This document shows positions 21,241 to 33,100 of a stretch of 64,000 nucleotides of DNA, in pieces. The stretch comes from Poa pratensis. Lineage: Eukaryota > Streptophyta > Magnoliopsida > Poales > Poaceae. The stretch lies in contig CAMZMU010000116.1 of NCBI GenBank assembly GCA_947311845.1, positions 4,197,414 through 4,261,413 of the forward strand, written 5' to 3'. The position numbers and the translations under genes are program-made. Position 1 is the stretch's first letter, and the number at the start of each line of letters is the position of its first letter. Below the pieces are notes generated by a model, which saw only the letters and a program-made list of their open reading frames with translations, did not search any database and was not told the origin of the DNA.

Positions 21241-24200
21241 TGTAACACCCCGAAAATTAAAACCTAATTTTAGTGGTATTTTCTCACACCTGAAAAACTT
21301 TTTCTATCGTATCTCAAAATTTCTTTTGTTCTCGTTGGTGATGGATGATGCCCGGAAGTTTCTTCTCTCAAATAATTCTAGAGAATCCCTGGTAATTCCC
21401 TTGCCACTCCGGAAAACCCCTGTTAAGGTTTTGCCTTAAAGACCAAATGTTGGGATCTTTAAATCCTAATATTCCATCTACCATTTGAACCATCTTTTCC
21501 GAGCTTGGGAGATACCACCAAGTATTCAGAGATCATCTCATCCACTTATTAATCTCCCGAGACAAAATTGTTGCATAATTCTCTATGCAATATTTCCAAA
21601 ATCCCCGGATAAATATTTAATGCATGTGTCGACCAGGGAACTTCTTTTTCTCCCAACTTGTTCCTCTCCATCACTCCTTATAAATTCATGGTATGATCCT
21701 CATGCTGTTATCTACACCCACAAATATGAGCCACTTATCTACCACTCACTAATTATTCCAAATAGCCATGACATATTTCTCATGCATGGCCACCTTTGGG
21801 GGTGAACCTAGCACATGTGATATATCAAACCAGCCTTATCCTCCTCATCATTCTTTTATCAAATAGAATCCCTCCACCTAGTTGTTGGTGTGACATAAGT
21901 ACCTTGCCATCAATTTATACCGACATTTTTGGAATGATGCAAGTGTCCCCATGTGTGCATTATTTCTGCATGATTGGTTTTGAGACACCACTTCCTCCCC
22001 TGGTCTCTCATATAGCCTTAGTGATCTGCATGAACCCAAAACATTATGATCAAAACCCCAAATAGACATGATCGTGCTATAAGGCCTTTTTCGCACTTTT
22101 TCCAAAATCCTAGTTAGGTTGCACCATTTGACCTCAAAGTTCAGAAACCATCTCCTCACATACAAACCTAACCACTAGAATTTTTCTGGAATTTACTTGC
22201 GTCGGAAAGTTCTTTTGGGCATTCTGTTGAACACCTTGAGAGCAATGTGGGAATTAAGTTGCTTTGCTTCATTAAGCCTACTTAGGAGCTTGGTCGGTGC
22301 CTAACCCAGCTTCAGCGTGTTCCACGTGCTGCACTGCACGGCCAGCTCACCGTCCTCATCCTCTCCTCCTCTGTAGCCAGAGAACACGTCCTCAAAACGC
22401 CATCAATGGCCGAGCTCGGGTGCACCCACCTTTCCCTCTCCCCGGCTATAAAAATCCCCCCCCCTAAGGCCTCCATTGCACTCACAGCCCTCACTCCTCC
22501 CTCCCCAGACCCTCTCACTCGAGTTTCACGAAGAAACGAGCTCGCAGAAGCTCGGTTAGCTCCTCTTGGCCAAAACCCTAGAAGCTCGGGTAGCGAGCTC
22601 CACGACCCCCCTCCGTCGTAGGAAACAGCACCTACGGGTGCTGTGTAGCACGGTGGTTCCATTCCCGCCGACACCTCGGCCCCCGAGCCTCCCCATGGTC
22701 GGCGCCGTCGGCCTCCCGAGCCTCCCGCCATGGCCGCATGGCCGAGCTCGCGGGCAGCGCGCAGGAGGCGTCCCCGCCGTCTGAGCCGCCTCCCCTGGGC
22801 GCGGTGGGCCACGTCATGCCCGTCCCCGCCACCGGAAACCCTCCCTGCGCCCTCCACGGCCAGCCCCGGCCGGCTCCTGCAATTTCCAGTACGTGGACGA
22901 GAGGTTGAAGACAACAGGATCGATCCCTGTCTTCGTTTCTTTTTTTCTTTCCCTGAATCGTTTTTTTGGCCCAGTACAGCACAGCAGCGCAGCAGCCCAG
23001 CCCAGCATCGGCCCAGCCAGACGCAGCAGCGCAGTGGCGCGGACTAGCGGCCCATTTGCGGCCCAATATGTTTTTTTTCCGCGCAGAACTTTTCTTTTTC
23101 CCGCTGGACAGATTTTCAAACAGCAATATCTTTTGAACCGTAAGTCCGTTTTCGGTGATTCAAATTTCTAAATCTTCATCTCGACGAGCTCTTTCCGGTG
23201 GTACTGATATCATCTCATTCCAAAATAGTTTTATTGGGTGCCCTTGTGTGAGTGCAATCCGGAGTCCGGGTAAAGCGGCTATCGACACCCCACGCTGCGG
23301 GATCACCCCGACCTTTCCAAGCCCAGCGGATCCCCGTCTTCGAAGGTAAGCTAACCCCTTGCTATGAGCCGTCCTGCAATGCTTGTTTGTTTATTTGCTT
23401 AATACCATGCCGGGTGTTTATGTCTGTCTTCTGTTCTATTGTTATGTCTGTCTACTATTATTGTTCCATGTCTGTTGTTGTCCGTATTTTGTATGAGCCT
23501 TGTAGTGTTGCAAATATTGTTGCATTTTAAATTGTCGCATTACCTTATAATTGCTTACCTGCGCATCACTCCCGTTCCCGAGACAATGGCCAGAGGAACC
23601 GCCTCAGTCAAAGGAATGGGGGAAATATTACAACTGTGCGTCTTGCACTTGCGGGCTTTGTTTGCTTCTTCTTCTTCGCCGAGGTGAGGAGCGGACGAAT
23701 GTCGTCTTATGATCCTCGGAGTTGGGGGCATTTGTCAAAATAGTTATTTGCTTCTTGTTCCTCCGTCAAACGGGGTTGGCGTAAGCCCACCTAGACTGCG
23801 ACGCTTGGGACATTTGCTTTCCATTTGGTTCTTTTGCCAAGATTGCTGACACCACGTCGAGGAAATCCTCGAGTGGAATGGATGCTTTCTTTCTTATGAG
23901 TGCTTTTCGGTTCATTCTTTATGGTGACACCGGCTGGAGGAACCGCCACGGTCATCCGTTGAAACACTATGTTATATATGCTGTGAACACTAACCCCTGG
24001 TGACACCGGCTGGAGGAACCGCCATAGTCACTCGGATATTATTATTGCTATGTTGATATTGTTATCGTGATTATTATGCTAGACTAATCCTCTGTTTTGT
24101 GACTTGTTGTGATGAAACTTGATTAAATGAAACATCCCTCCAAACAACGATAAGGTCTATTCATAGTGCCACTAATCTGAACCCTTGAATGCGATACCAC

Positions 24201-25497
24201 CATTGTCCCATGGAAACCGTGACCTAGTAGGTTGTTGAGCCCCTTTTGTGCCATCCATTGGGCGCAGTCGTTCGGTTGTGCTGTCCGAGGGTAGAGGTAG
24301 ACAGGCACGGGTTCGACTGTGATAGGGAGTCCGGAGCTAGGCATACCCGGTCGCACCGGGGGATGTGCCGGATTTACTTGCCCGTTGTGCCACGCGCATA
24401 GGGTGGTGCAGGAGAGTGTCTTAGCAAGTGGACCGTCATGTGAGTGTATTTTGCTTAGTACGACTTTGGTCGTGAGAAACCTGGAGCGTCGGCTGAGTAG
24501 GGTGCATTCTGATAGGTGGGAAAGCAAACTCTCGAGAGACTCAACCTAGCAAGCTAGCCCCATTCCTAGGATATGGAACAACAGTTCAGTGTCGGTCACA
24601 CTATGTGTCTTTGTCGTGTCAGGAGGTTAAACTTAAGATCTGTTTGAAAGAAAGATGAACAACCTGATTTCACTAAATGAACAATAAGTTGATGCAGGGA
24701 ATGCTACTTGAGATGTGATTGTGAACCAGGTTTAGGGATGGCGGTGTGATGCGTTGGGGAGCCTATAGTTAGGCCAGAGCCCACATCCACCGTGCGTGCC
24801 CAGAGTGAAATGATGAGGCCAGTGGGCCTAGCAGTGATCACAGGTGCTGTTGTGAATTATTTGGTACCAACTGGTACACTCGTTTACTCGTCACAGGTAA
24901 GCTCTTTGTATGGTTGCCGGTGCATGATCCAACCCCACCTGGCTTGGACTCTGTACTGGTGATACCCCCGTTGCTTGCTTATGATATGTTTGGTTGTCAA
25001 TGCCATGCTACTTTTATGTCATGTATCTAGATTACACCTTGCCAAGTTGTAGGATTTTATATCCAACGTATATCTTGCTGCATGATTGTTGGAATGTTTG
25101 TAGTAAGTGGCGATTCTTGCTGAGTGCATACAAATGTACTCACGGGCCTTGTGATTGTGGCCAGGTTTGGTCGAGGATTCATCTTCCACCTTAGGAAGGA
25201 TTTGAAGCAAGAGCGTGCTAGGATCAGTAGCCCAGCCAGAACCTGTGGAGTGGAGCTGCTCCAAGCCGTAGCCTCTCATATGTCTTCCGCTGCCAGTTAA
25301 AAACTCTGTATCGTGCCATGCTAGGATTGATATTTCGTCATTCCTTGACGGCCTTGTAAACCATTTGTAGCACTGATGTGCCTGATTGTGTAATGATGTC
25401 CATTATGTTACACTGTTGTGACGTGCGGCCAGTTATCTTGGGATGGCGCACGGGACGACTGCCTCTCTGGTGATATGTGTCAGGGAGGGGTGTCACA
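21241..25497 (+). mobile_element. 4.26-kb solo LTR with CTCGG TSD
   Basis: The element begins TGTAACACCCC and ends GGGGTGTCACA. It is flanked by perfect 5-bp duplications CTCGG at 21236-21240 and 25498-25502. It has no internal domain, so it is a solo LTR formed by LTR-LTR recombination. Its length matches long-LTR Triticeae families including LARD-type elements; I do not assign a family. It lies between the F-box ATG (21211) and the region that must originally have been the F-box leader or promoter (from 25503). Confidence 0.92.
22447..22454 (+). promoter_or_regulatory. TATA box of the solo LTR
   Basis: TATAAAAA in a GC-rich context, followed by a C-run and pyrimidine-rich leader sequence. 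Inferred LTR promoter, pointing away from the F-box gene on the opposite strand. Confidence 0.5.
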
Positions 25498-25609
25498 CTC
25501 GGCGGTGGGGTTTTCTGGGACTGGGGTTTTTTGGGGGCGGCGGTCTTGTGCGGCAGTGTTGGAGGGGATAGGCGGGGAAGGGGGCGTCAATGCACTATGC
25601 AGGACCGTA

Positions 25610-26940
25610 GACCGTTGCCGGAAACTAAATTTTGGTACTAATTTATCCGGAGTATCCAATGAATTCCTAATACACTGGACCAAACCAGACCAGATCGAAT
25701 GAGCACGGACCGTCCGGACTTGGACAAGGTGAACCGCAAACGGCTCGATGGGAAAACAAGTTTATATTAATATTATGCAAACTTAAATGGTAAATAATGC
25801 ATGTGTAGATAGATGAAATAAAGATAATGAAAAATTATTAGTAATCTTGGTTTGGTAACTCCGAAGAGGAATGTTTTCTAGAGACTTCATGCGGGACGTC
25901 CGCTTTCTGAATGACCTACCATTTTTCAAATTTATTTATTGGGTTAACTTTAGGTTATGCACCCCAAAAATGATACCATGCAAACGGAAACTAAATTTGG
26001 TCATTTTTTCATTTACTTTATTTTACTTTTTGGTACTAACTTTTCTGGAATTGTTTAACTAATTCCGAACAGTCCGGGAACAGACCAGACTAGACAGACA
26101 TTACCGGACCTTCCGGATTTGGCCGAGGCAAACCACAAACGTTAATGCCAAAACAATTTTTCCATATTATGCGATCTAAATGGTAAACAATGCATGTACG
26201 TACAATATGAGCTCAACATGATGAAATTTTGTTACTAATATTAGTTAATAAATTTGGTTACTCCGAAGGCGGAAGGTATATTTTCATGTCGATCGACGTC
26301 CCGTTTCTAAATATGACCTATCGTTTTTAAATTCTATGTACTGGCTTCTACAATTCAACTTAATCTTATATACAAAAGTTATGATACCATGCAAATAGAA
26401 TCTAAAATGTGGTAAGTTTTACATTTTTTATCTTTATTTTAGTTTTCTGGTACTAAGTTATCCAGAATAGTCCAACAAATGTCGAACATGTCGGAACAAT
26501 ACCAAACCAGACAGCAACAAACACGGTTTAAGTCATATTATATATAATTATAAATGCAAAACAAATGCATGTGTAGGGTAAGAGCTCAAAATGATGAAAT
26601 GTTGTTACTAATCTTGGTTGGTTACTCCGAAGCGGAAGGTAATTTTCCTCCACACACCTCACGCGGGGGCATTCCCTTTTGGAACGACGACCTACCATTG
26701 TTAAAATTTATTTATTGGTTTATACAATTAAATTTAAGCTTATACACCAAAAATATGATATCATGCAAATTAAAACTAAATTTTGGTAAGTTTTACATTT
26801 TCTTTATTTTGCTTTTTGGTACTGACTTATCCGGAATGGTGCAACAAATTCTGAACATTCCGGACCAGCAAGTAAAGAGTGTGGACTTTCCGGACTTGGC
26901 GCAGGGGAACCGCTAACGGCTCGATGACAGGTGGAGCCTG
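25610..26940. repeat. four-copy degenerate tandem array, ~370-417 bp period
   Basis: The anchor GGTACT-A-TT-TCCGGAA recurs at 25633, 26032, 26449 and 26819. Units share ACTAAATTTTGGT, a CCGGAC-rich segment ending GAACCGCAAACGGCTCGATG, ATGCATGTG and TTACTCCGAAG. Copies have diverged heavily, so the array is old. It separates the F-box upstream region from the DUF4283-like genes. No ORF is conserved between units. Confidence 0.8.
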
Positions 26941-27144
26941 CAAGCTTCCGGACCCGCATGTCAGCGGGAGGGTATTGAATAAGTTCATGTGTACTGTTTC
27001 GGCTGGATTAATTGGTTTCTTCCCTTCGAAGAGAACTGCTATACAAAATCGAAAGTTCGCCTTACAGCTACTGAGCCACGCAATAGATAGAGACAAGAAG
27101 GAGGATCCAAGGAGACCTCGCATGCGCCACTGCGCCTAGTCTCA

Positions 27145-27265
27145 AAAATTGTGTCTGCGCCATCGAATGCTGGCAGAGCACGTCCCGTCGCGTAGAAAAT
27201 TGTGGCTGTGCCATCGAGTGCTGGCAGAGCACCGTCCCGTCACGAAGAAATTGGGGCTGTGCCAC
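27145..27265. repeat. ~51-bp tandem repeat upstream of DUF4283-like gene
   Basis: Two and a half copies of a unit with TGCGCCATCGAATGCTGGCAG, GAGCACGTCCCGTCGC and GAAAATTG, at about 27148, 27200 and 27250. Confidence 0.65.
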
Positions 27266-27483
27266 TGATGCCTCGCCGCAATGTGTCAGTGCCGCGTCCC
27301 ATCGAATTGATCATCACAATTTACTCCTCCCCCCCCCCCCACACACACACAAGCTCACCGGCCCACTTTCCTACTTATTCCCATCTTTCCCCATCGCGGC
27401 ATCTCATCCAAGCAGCAGCTAGCGACATCTCCCTCTCCAACCACCGCATACGGCACACACCCCAGCTTCACTCCCCTACCGCA

Positions 27484-28110
27484 ATGGCCTCCTTCGTCCT
27501 CCCGCCCGCCTCGATGGAGCTTCAGTACCCGCGGAGCATGGTCGGCGATGACATGCTCCGGGTCTGGGCTGCGTCGACATGGCGGTCTCCCTTTGATGCG
27601 GCATATGCCTTCATCAGCGCGGCTACGGCATGCGTCACACTGCCGAGAGGCCTATGTATCGCCTCCAGCAGCTTGCGTCCGGGGAGTTGATGGTCCGCTT
27701 CGCCAACCCCCTCGACGCACGTCTACTCTATGACCGCATCTACGACTGCGGCGACGAGCTCATCCTCTTCATCGGTGCCCACGCTGCCAAGACCGACATC
27801 GACTGCTTGCCCAACAGCCGCTTCATCCACCTCCTGCGCCCCCACGACGGGGCGATCATCAGCTCATCACGTATCTCTTGGGAGCGCGCGTGGCCACCTA
27901 TGCACCATCAGCTTCAACGACCTCCCTCCCCACTACACGAGAGACCGGGAGGTGCTGGAGAATCTCATCAAACGCCTCGGCGGCGATATGGTGGAGGTGC
28001 TCACGCCCAAGACCGTCCACGTCAAGGCATGGATCAAGGACCCGTGCAGTCTCCGAAAGGCGTGCGCCGTCGTGGAGCAGCAGGCAGTTGAGCCACAACC
28101 GTCATATTAG
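27484..28110 (+). pseudogene. DUF4283-like gene, copy 1, two frameshifts
   Basis: An ATG at 27484 (MASFVLPPASMELQYP) in a good context opens the frame. Homology to the downstream copy then moves to a second frame (LMVRFANPLDARLLYDRIYD, from about 27650). Near 27880 it moves to a third (LCTISFNDLPPHYTRDREVLENLIKRLGG, AWIKDPCSLRKA), which ends at TAG 28108-28110. The modules match the copy at 28535 (VRFKSSDDC..., FDGIPFHVREPEVLKRLVNIIGGEMV, TWIKDPCTVPK). DUF4283 is a plant RNA-recognition-like fold common near retroelement-derived genes; its function is not established. Two indels make a full-length product impossible unless the sequence is in error. Confidence 0.7.
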
Positions 28111-28348
28111 GATCTCAATTAAGCAGTTCCAGGGTGTGTAAATCTCTATGTCGTTACCGTGCTTATTGAGTAATGTAGTGCCTTTTGATTTGAACCTCTC
28201 CTGCCCGTGTAATTAACTATCTCGTTAAGCTTTCCGCATGCATGCTATGCGGACAACCTGGCCGGCCGTTAACTGCTCTGGTGGAAGAACTAGCCATTGC
28301 ATAGTTTGCACGAGCCGTTGTGCTACGCTCCGGCCGGCGCGCAATTGC

Positions 28349-28356
28349 CTATATAT
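28349..28356 (+). promoter_or_regulatory. TATA box of DUF4283-like copy 2
   Basis: CTATATATCTC about 90 bp before the first ATG (28442), followed by a CT/CA-rich leader typical of grass promoters. Confidence 0.5.
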
Positions 28357-28534
28357 CTCTCTTCCCCCATCACGTTCACACACACTTACCTAGCTATCAT
28401 TATCCAAGCGAATCACCTCACGATTTTTCCTGATCGACGCCATGTCCGGATCAGACGTCGAGCACTCGTCGCAGGAGTTGTGCCAGCAGGTCACCGACCA
28501 TGAGCTGTGACCAGCCATTGGGCCGCCAGTCGTC

Positions 28535-29293
28535 ATGTCTCCCACCCCTCTCATGGCGTCCACTGAGCAAGAATTCCATCACCACGTTCTCGTTGCCACC
28601 GTGCTTGGGTCACGCCCCCCAGTTTCACCGTTCAACTTGGTGACGGCGCCAGGCACTCAATGTTGCATCCGGCCTGACGAAGTCCTTGTCGAGGTGTGCG
28701 CGCCGCCCGCCGATTTCTTCGTGCGGTTCAAGTCTAGCGACGACTGCCATCGCGTTCTCCATACCTGGCCAACGTTCCGGTGTGGCGACGCGACCATCAG
28801 TTTCACGCATTGGCATCGAGGATACGGTGGCACACTGTCGGAGCTTGCCTACCTATGCACGGTAAGCTTCGACGGTATCCCTTTCCATGTCAGGGAGCCG
28901 GAGGTGCTGAAACGGCTCGTCAACATCATCGGTGGTGAGATGGTGGACGTGCAGCCGCCCGCAGACAACTGGTCCATCGACGTCACGACGTGGATCAAGG
29001 ACCCGTGCACTGTCCCAAAGGTGCACCACGTCCTTGTCCCGGAGCCTAACAACAGCGTGCTAGCCGACTCCGACAACCTAGATCGATCTCCGTCGCCACC
29101 ATGCTCACCAGAGACAATGCTCTGCTTCGCTCATCGGGTTATCATCCACATCGTCGACTTGGTCGCGAACCACGCAGGCACGAGACACCTACATCAGTTT
29201 AGGACATGGGCAGGCCAGGTCGACGGCACCTCTCCGTCGCACTTGCGCGACGCAGGCCACACCTTCGGAGGAAGAGTGGGAAGAAGATTCTGA
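28535..29293 (+). CDS. DUF4283-like protein, copy 2, 252 aa
   Basis: The open frame from ATG 28535 to TGA 29291-29293 encodes a DUF4283-like domain at residues ~45-175 (DEVLVEVCAPPADFFVRFKSS, LCTVSFDGIPFHVREPEVL, TWIKDPCTVPKVHHVLVPEP). A Ser/Pro-rich and low-complexity tail follows. An earlier ATG at 28442 lies in the same frame and encodes MSGSDVEHSSQELCQQ, but is stopped by TGA at 28508-28510. Either translation reinitiates at 28535 or this copy has lost its N-terminus by a nonsense change. It is a tandem duplicate of the gene at 27484, 425 bp away. Function is unknown. Confidence 0.65.
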   Translation: MSPTPLMASTEQEFHHHVLVATVLGSRPPVSPFNLVTAPGTQCCIRPDEVLVEVCAPPADFFVRFKSSDDCHRVLHTWPTFRCGDATISFTHWHRGYGGTLSELAYLCTVSFDGIPFHVREPEVLKRLVNIIGGEMVDVQPPADNWSIDVTTWIKDPCTVPKVHHVLVPEPNNSVLADSDNLDRSPSPPCSPETMLCFAHRVIIHIVDLVANHAGTRHLHQFRTWAGQVDGTSPSHLRDAGHTFGGRVGRRF

Positions 29294-31119
29294 TGCGGCG
29301 GTCACACCTTTGTAATGCATTATTTGTTTAATTTCAATTTGCACTGTTATTGGAGGAATGAGGAATAAAATTTCTAATTTGCAAATTTAGTCCAGAACGT
29401 ACGAACATATCTGGAGGGTACGGATATGTTGTTTACACGGGGAAATTTTGGCCGGGGACAGATTTGTCTCGCTCACTCCAAGTCGGCACCCACTGATATT
29501 TTGGCACTCTCACATTTCGAAATTTCCACCCACTCTCTCTGCACCGCCCCCCTCTCCCCTGTCACTGCGCCGCCACTCCGCTACCGCCGGAGCAGCGGCC
29601 CGTGGCTCCACCCCACCCACCCACCCTCTCCTCCCACCTCCCCCTCCAATCCCCCACCTCCTTCGAGCCGACGTCCCCTTTCTTTCCGCGAAAATGCTAG
29701 GTGTGGTTCCTTCGGATCTATGAACTATGTGGGTGGATCTCATTTCATCTGTGATTTATTTCTCTAGGCTAGCTCCTTACCTGACCTAGAGTGACTCAAA
29801 ATCGAAGAGCCATGTAGCAGAATGAAGGAACAGCTGAAGCTCATGTTTCCATCAGCGGATGCATTACCGAGATTCCATGGTATGTGTTTGTAGTTTGTAC
29901 TACTGTCCACATTTAGGCACACTAGGCCGTGTAGCTTATTTCTTTAGGCTATCTCCTTCAAGAACCATTCCTTCAGATTTCTGCATTTTTTACCTCAACA
30001 TCGTGGCAGATACTGCTAATTAAGGTGAATAACTTAGAATGGCAGCAGCTTGGCATGGACTATGTGTCATGTAATTTGTTTAGCAAATAGACTGCTGTAA
30101 TGACTGCAAGTATATGTTCCTTGCAATGATAGAGAATTGCTAAATGGAATGACTGCTGTGGCGAGAAGAAAATTGTGGCTGAAGATGGCTTCATGTATAC
30201 TGATATATGCTCGCGAGAAGCAAGGTAATTGATACATGCTCTCGAAACACAATAAAGCTAACCAACATCTTATCACAGTAATTGATGTTTGTTGTAGTTA
30301 CTTTTTCAGAATTAGAACCTCATACAAACACTGATATTAGTTGACTGCTGTGACTCAACATGTTTTTTTGGTTAACCGGTGTACTCCTTTAATTGCATAT
30401 TCAAGGTTGCCCAACATGAAACACTAAAGGGGACAGTGAAAGATCAAAGTTGCCCACCATGAAATACTAAAGGGGACTGAATGACATATTTCCTTTATTT
30501 GAGCATATTTCTGGAGTACAATTCGATGTCCATATCCAATTGTAAATAGCAGATTGGCTTTAATTTCTTTGTGCTGATATATATTCTACTATCTTTGAAT
30601 GCAGAGAATGCCATCAATGTGATTTGATCGATCGGTATCACTATCAGCTCGCCAAACAAGGTAACACAAAATAAACAATCTCAACAACTTATTAGTAATT
30701 GATGTTTCATGTAATTCCTTCTATCATAATTATATCGGTCGTAGTACACTTGTAAGTATTTACCTACCACAAATTCAAATGTTCGATCTGTCACATATTT
30801 TAGTTCTATATGCAACGCCATTTATATTTCTCAGCAAATTTTCAGATAATTACAAGGGGTTTTCATCAACAATGCAAATTGGTTTGAAGATGCATGAGGC
30901 ACGTTTTACCTAGAGAAGATGTCTTCAAAGCGGATTGGTCATCATTCTCTGCGCATCACATGTAGTTCAGTGTGACATCGATCAAATATGTAATTCCAAA
31001 CAGTTGTGGAGACTCGCCATCTAGTGGCATGTAATTAACACAGTCCTGTAGTAGTACACTAGCTACATATTAGGTTCTTATGTATCATAGTTAGAATAGA
31101 AGTTCTTGTTTAGGCATCC
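29294..31119. other. spacer with possible untranslated gene remnants
   Basis: A pyrimidine-rich leader-like stretch (29500-29700) is followed near 29822 by a short ATG segment (MKEQLKLMFPSADALPRFH) ending at a donor-like GTATGT at 29879. I cannot connect it to further exons. A 43-bp duplication of GTTGCCCAACATGAAA lies at 30406 and 30449. No family is recognised. Confidence 0.4.
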
Positions 31120-31139
31120 TATAATAATTTCACGTTTAA

Positions 31140-31617
31140 TTTAAATATTTGGTCGTGTCCCAAATAGCTGGCATAATTGGCATCCGGACCATTATTTGCA
31201 TATCCGGATAAATCCCACGCCTCCGAACAAATGCTGGTCACCGAAAACACATGGACCCTTCGAACTTTGCCGCCGGTTATAAAAAATGACCGACGCGTGA
31301 CCCCTGAGACCGTTTGTTTTTCGAACCGGCTCCAAATGTTTCTGGAGCTGATGAATAAATACGGAATGTCCGACATCTGGAGGCGGCTAAACAACCAGCC
31401 CGGCTCTACCGTTTGCGACGGTCATCATCTTCTACCGTCTCAGGGTTGCAGAGGTGGGTCTTTTTCACAACCGTCTGCGGGGACTAGTTTCCCAGCCGCG
31501 CCTCTGAACCGGCTCTGGCAGTCTGGATTATCCTCAACTGTTGCTCCGAGTCGGATGGGAAAACCGGCTGAGGCCCATGGCCGGGATCCGGCTGGAATGC
31601 TCGGATTTGTAGTAGTG
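31140..31617 (-). mobile_element. right end of second CACTA-type element
   Basis: Reading the minus strand from 31617 gives CACTACTACAAATCCGAG, followed by a subterminal region with AACCGGCTC at 31324, 31508 and 31562 (plus-strand positions) and GGAGGCGGCTAAAC at 31379, which contains the reverse of a GCC box. TAT follows at 31618-31620. Terminal and subterminal similarity to 8937-9450 suggests the two are partner ends. Confidence 0.75.
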
Positions 31618-31690
31618 TATGCTCATACCCTATTCTGTTGACACATTTTGAGACCGAGATTACTTGTAAAACAAGGAAAAGAAGAGGTCG

Positions 31691-31864
31691 ATGCCGGAAG
31701 GTCAAAGTGTTAACAAGTCTCGTGCCACAAGGATTGCAACCAAGGATCCTCTAGTAGACCCAAGAAGACGGGGTGTGGAAAAGACAAGCAAGAGGAAGAT
31801 ACCCAATACTCCTCAAGATGCAAATATTGCAAGGATCAAGAACTGGGCAAAGGAATCGAGGTAG
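31691..31864 (+). CDS. small unidentified basic ORF, 57 aa
   Basis: ATG at 31691 to TAG 31862-31864 encodes a Lys/Arg-rich peptide (MPEGQSVNKSRATRIATKDP, RRRGVEKTSKRKIP). The composition resembles a fragment of a retroelement nucleic-acid-binding protein, but there is no decisive motif. Confidence 0.25.
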   Translation: MPEGQSVNKSRATRIATKDPLVDPRRRGVEKTSKRKIPNTPQDANIARIKNWAKESR

Positions 31865-32299
31865 AAGTACATTTAAGGTAGGACGGACTACAATCCTTGT
31901 GATTCTCCTATAGAGGATCCTGGTGGAAAGTGGGTTTGATGTGCAAGATCTTAACTCCAAAGTAAATATGGTGGTGGTTCAAAATAAAACTGATATTTAT
32001 CGCTGAGTAGGTTAAAACCTCTGTACGGTACCTTCCCGTAAACCCTAGCCGCCTGCATATACTAACCGGTAGAAAAACCCTTAGAGGGTACCATCTAGCA
32101 CCACCTGCGCTGGAGCCCATCTACCGCGCTCATAGCCATTGGCAATCTAGCAGGAGTGGGATGTTACCTCCATCGTCGAGGTGCCGAACCTGGGTAAAAC
32201 CTCGTGTGTGTCGACCCCTCTGTGATCTCCCATGTCGCGTTGTTCCACATGTCACGTAAGCCACCCCGGATGGCATCTGTCTCACCAAACCCTCGACAT

Positions 32300-33100
32300 C
32301 ACTTTCCTTTCCCAGGATTGTTACCATCAACAAGGTATGAATTTAAAGGACAATTGGACATGGTTTTCAATCCAACATATCATACACAACTTTGGTATAG
32401 TAGACATCCTAGAACCAAAGTCACAATAAGCAATGAATTTATGACTTCTAATTCAATCTTGATAAATTGTTCCCAATCATCCTTTGTTTACATATAGGAT
32501 GGTTTCGTCTTTTCTTTCATAAATTTTATTTCAGTTGACTCATCAGGTTTATGCAAATCATGCAAAGAAAATTCAATTTTATCCAGACTACTTATAATAT
32601 TTTCTAGAGTTGTTTCTATCTTGTTATATTAAATGATGGAAATTCACCCAAATCATCTATAGCATTGAGAGCATTCATATCATCATGATCTAAAAAACCC
32701 TGCTAACATTGAGAGCATCCATATCATCATAATCCAAACCCCCCTGCTATAGTGTATAGAGTATGCCTGAAATACAGGAAAATACCAAAATAGAAACTCC
32801 TAAGAATCTTTTGAAGATTAATATTCCCAGCAACGGCGCCATAAATTGCGTTGATATCTTCGTTGGGAAACCAATGCGGAAGGGAATGTTGTGGACAACA
32901 TTAAGAATTTTTCTTGATTGAGAACCAAGAGTAATACCAAGTTAGCATCTGCGAAACAAAACACATAACTCTCTTGTCCCGAACATCTAGGAAGGCTGTC
33001 AAGCTTTCCCTGACTATCCTTTTTTATTCCATTATTTGATTTTTAGCGTATTATTTGATCATTATCCAATATTCTTTTTTTGTACTGTACTAGAAAATCA
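32300..33100 (-). mobile_element. fragment of a minus-strand LTR retrotransposon
   Basis: The reverse complement of a tRNA-Asp-type primer-binding site lies at 32824-32841 (CAGCAACGGCGCCA core). An LTR-like start TGATATCTTCGTTGGGAA follows at about 32852. To the left, 32300-32820 is AT-rich internal sequence with repeated CATTGAGAGCATCCATATCATCAT segments. Upstream GC-rich sequence at 32000-32290 is also retrotransposon-like. No coding domain or partner LTR is visible. Confidence 0.6.

Noticed and set aside
22312..23126. Several 100-200-aa ORFs in GC-rich sequence
   Set aside because: They lie inside the solo LTR, overlap in opposite strands and lack domains.
29426..29767. 113-aa Ser/Pro-rich ORF
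   Set aside because: Composition is that of a pyrimidine-rich leader. Frames on both strands are open and no family match is seen.
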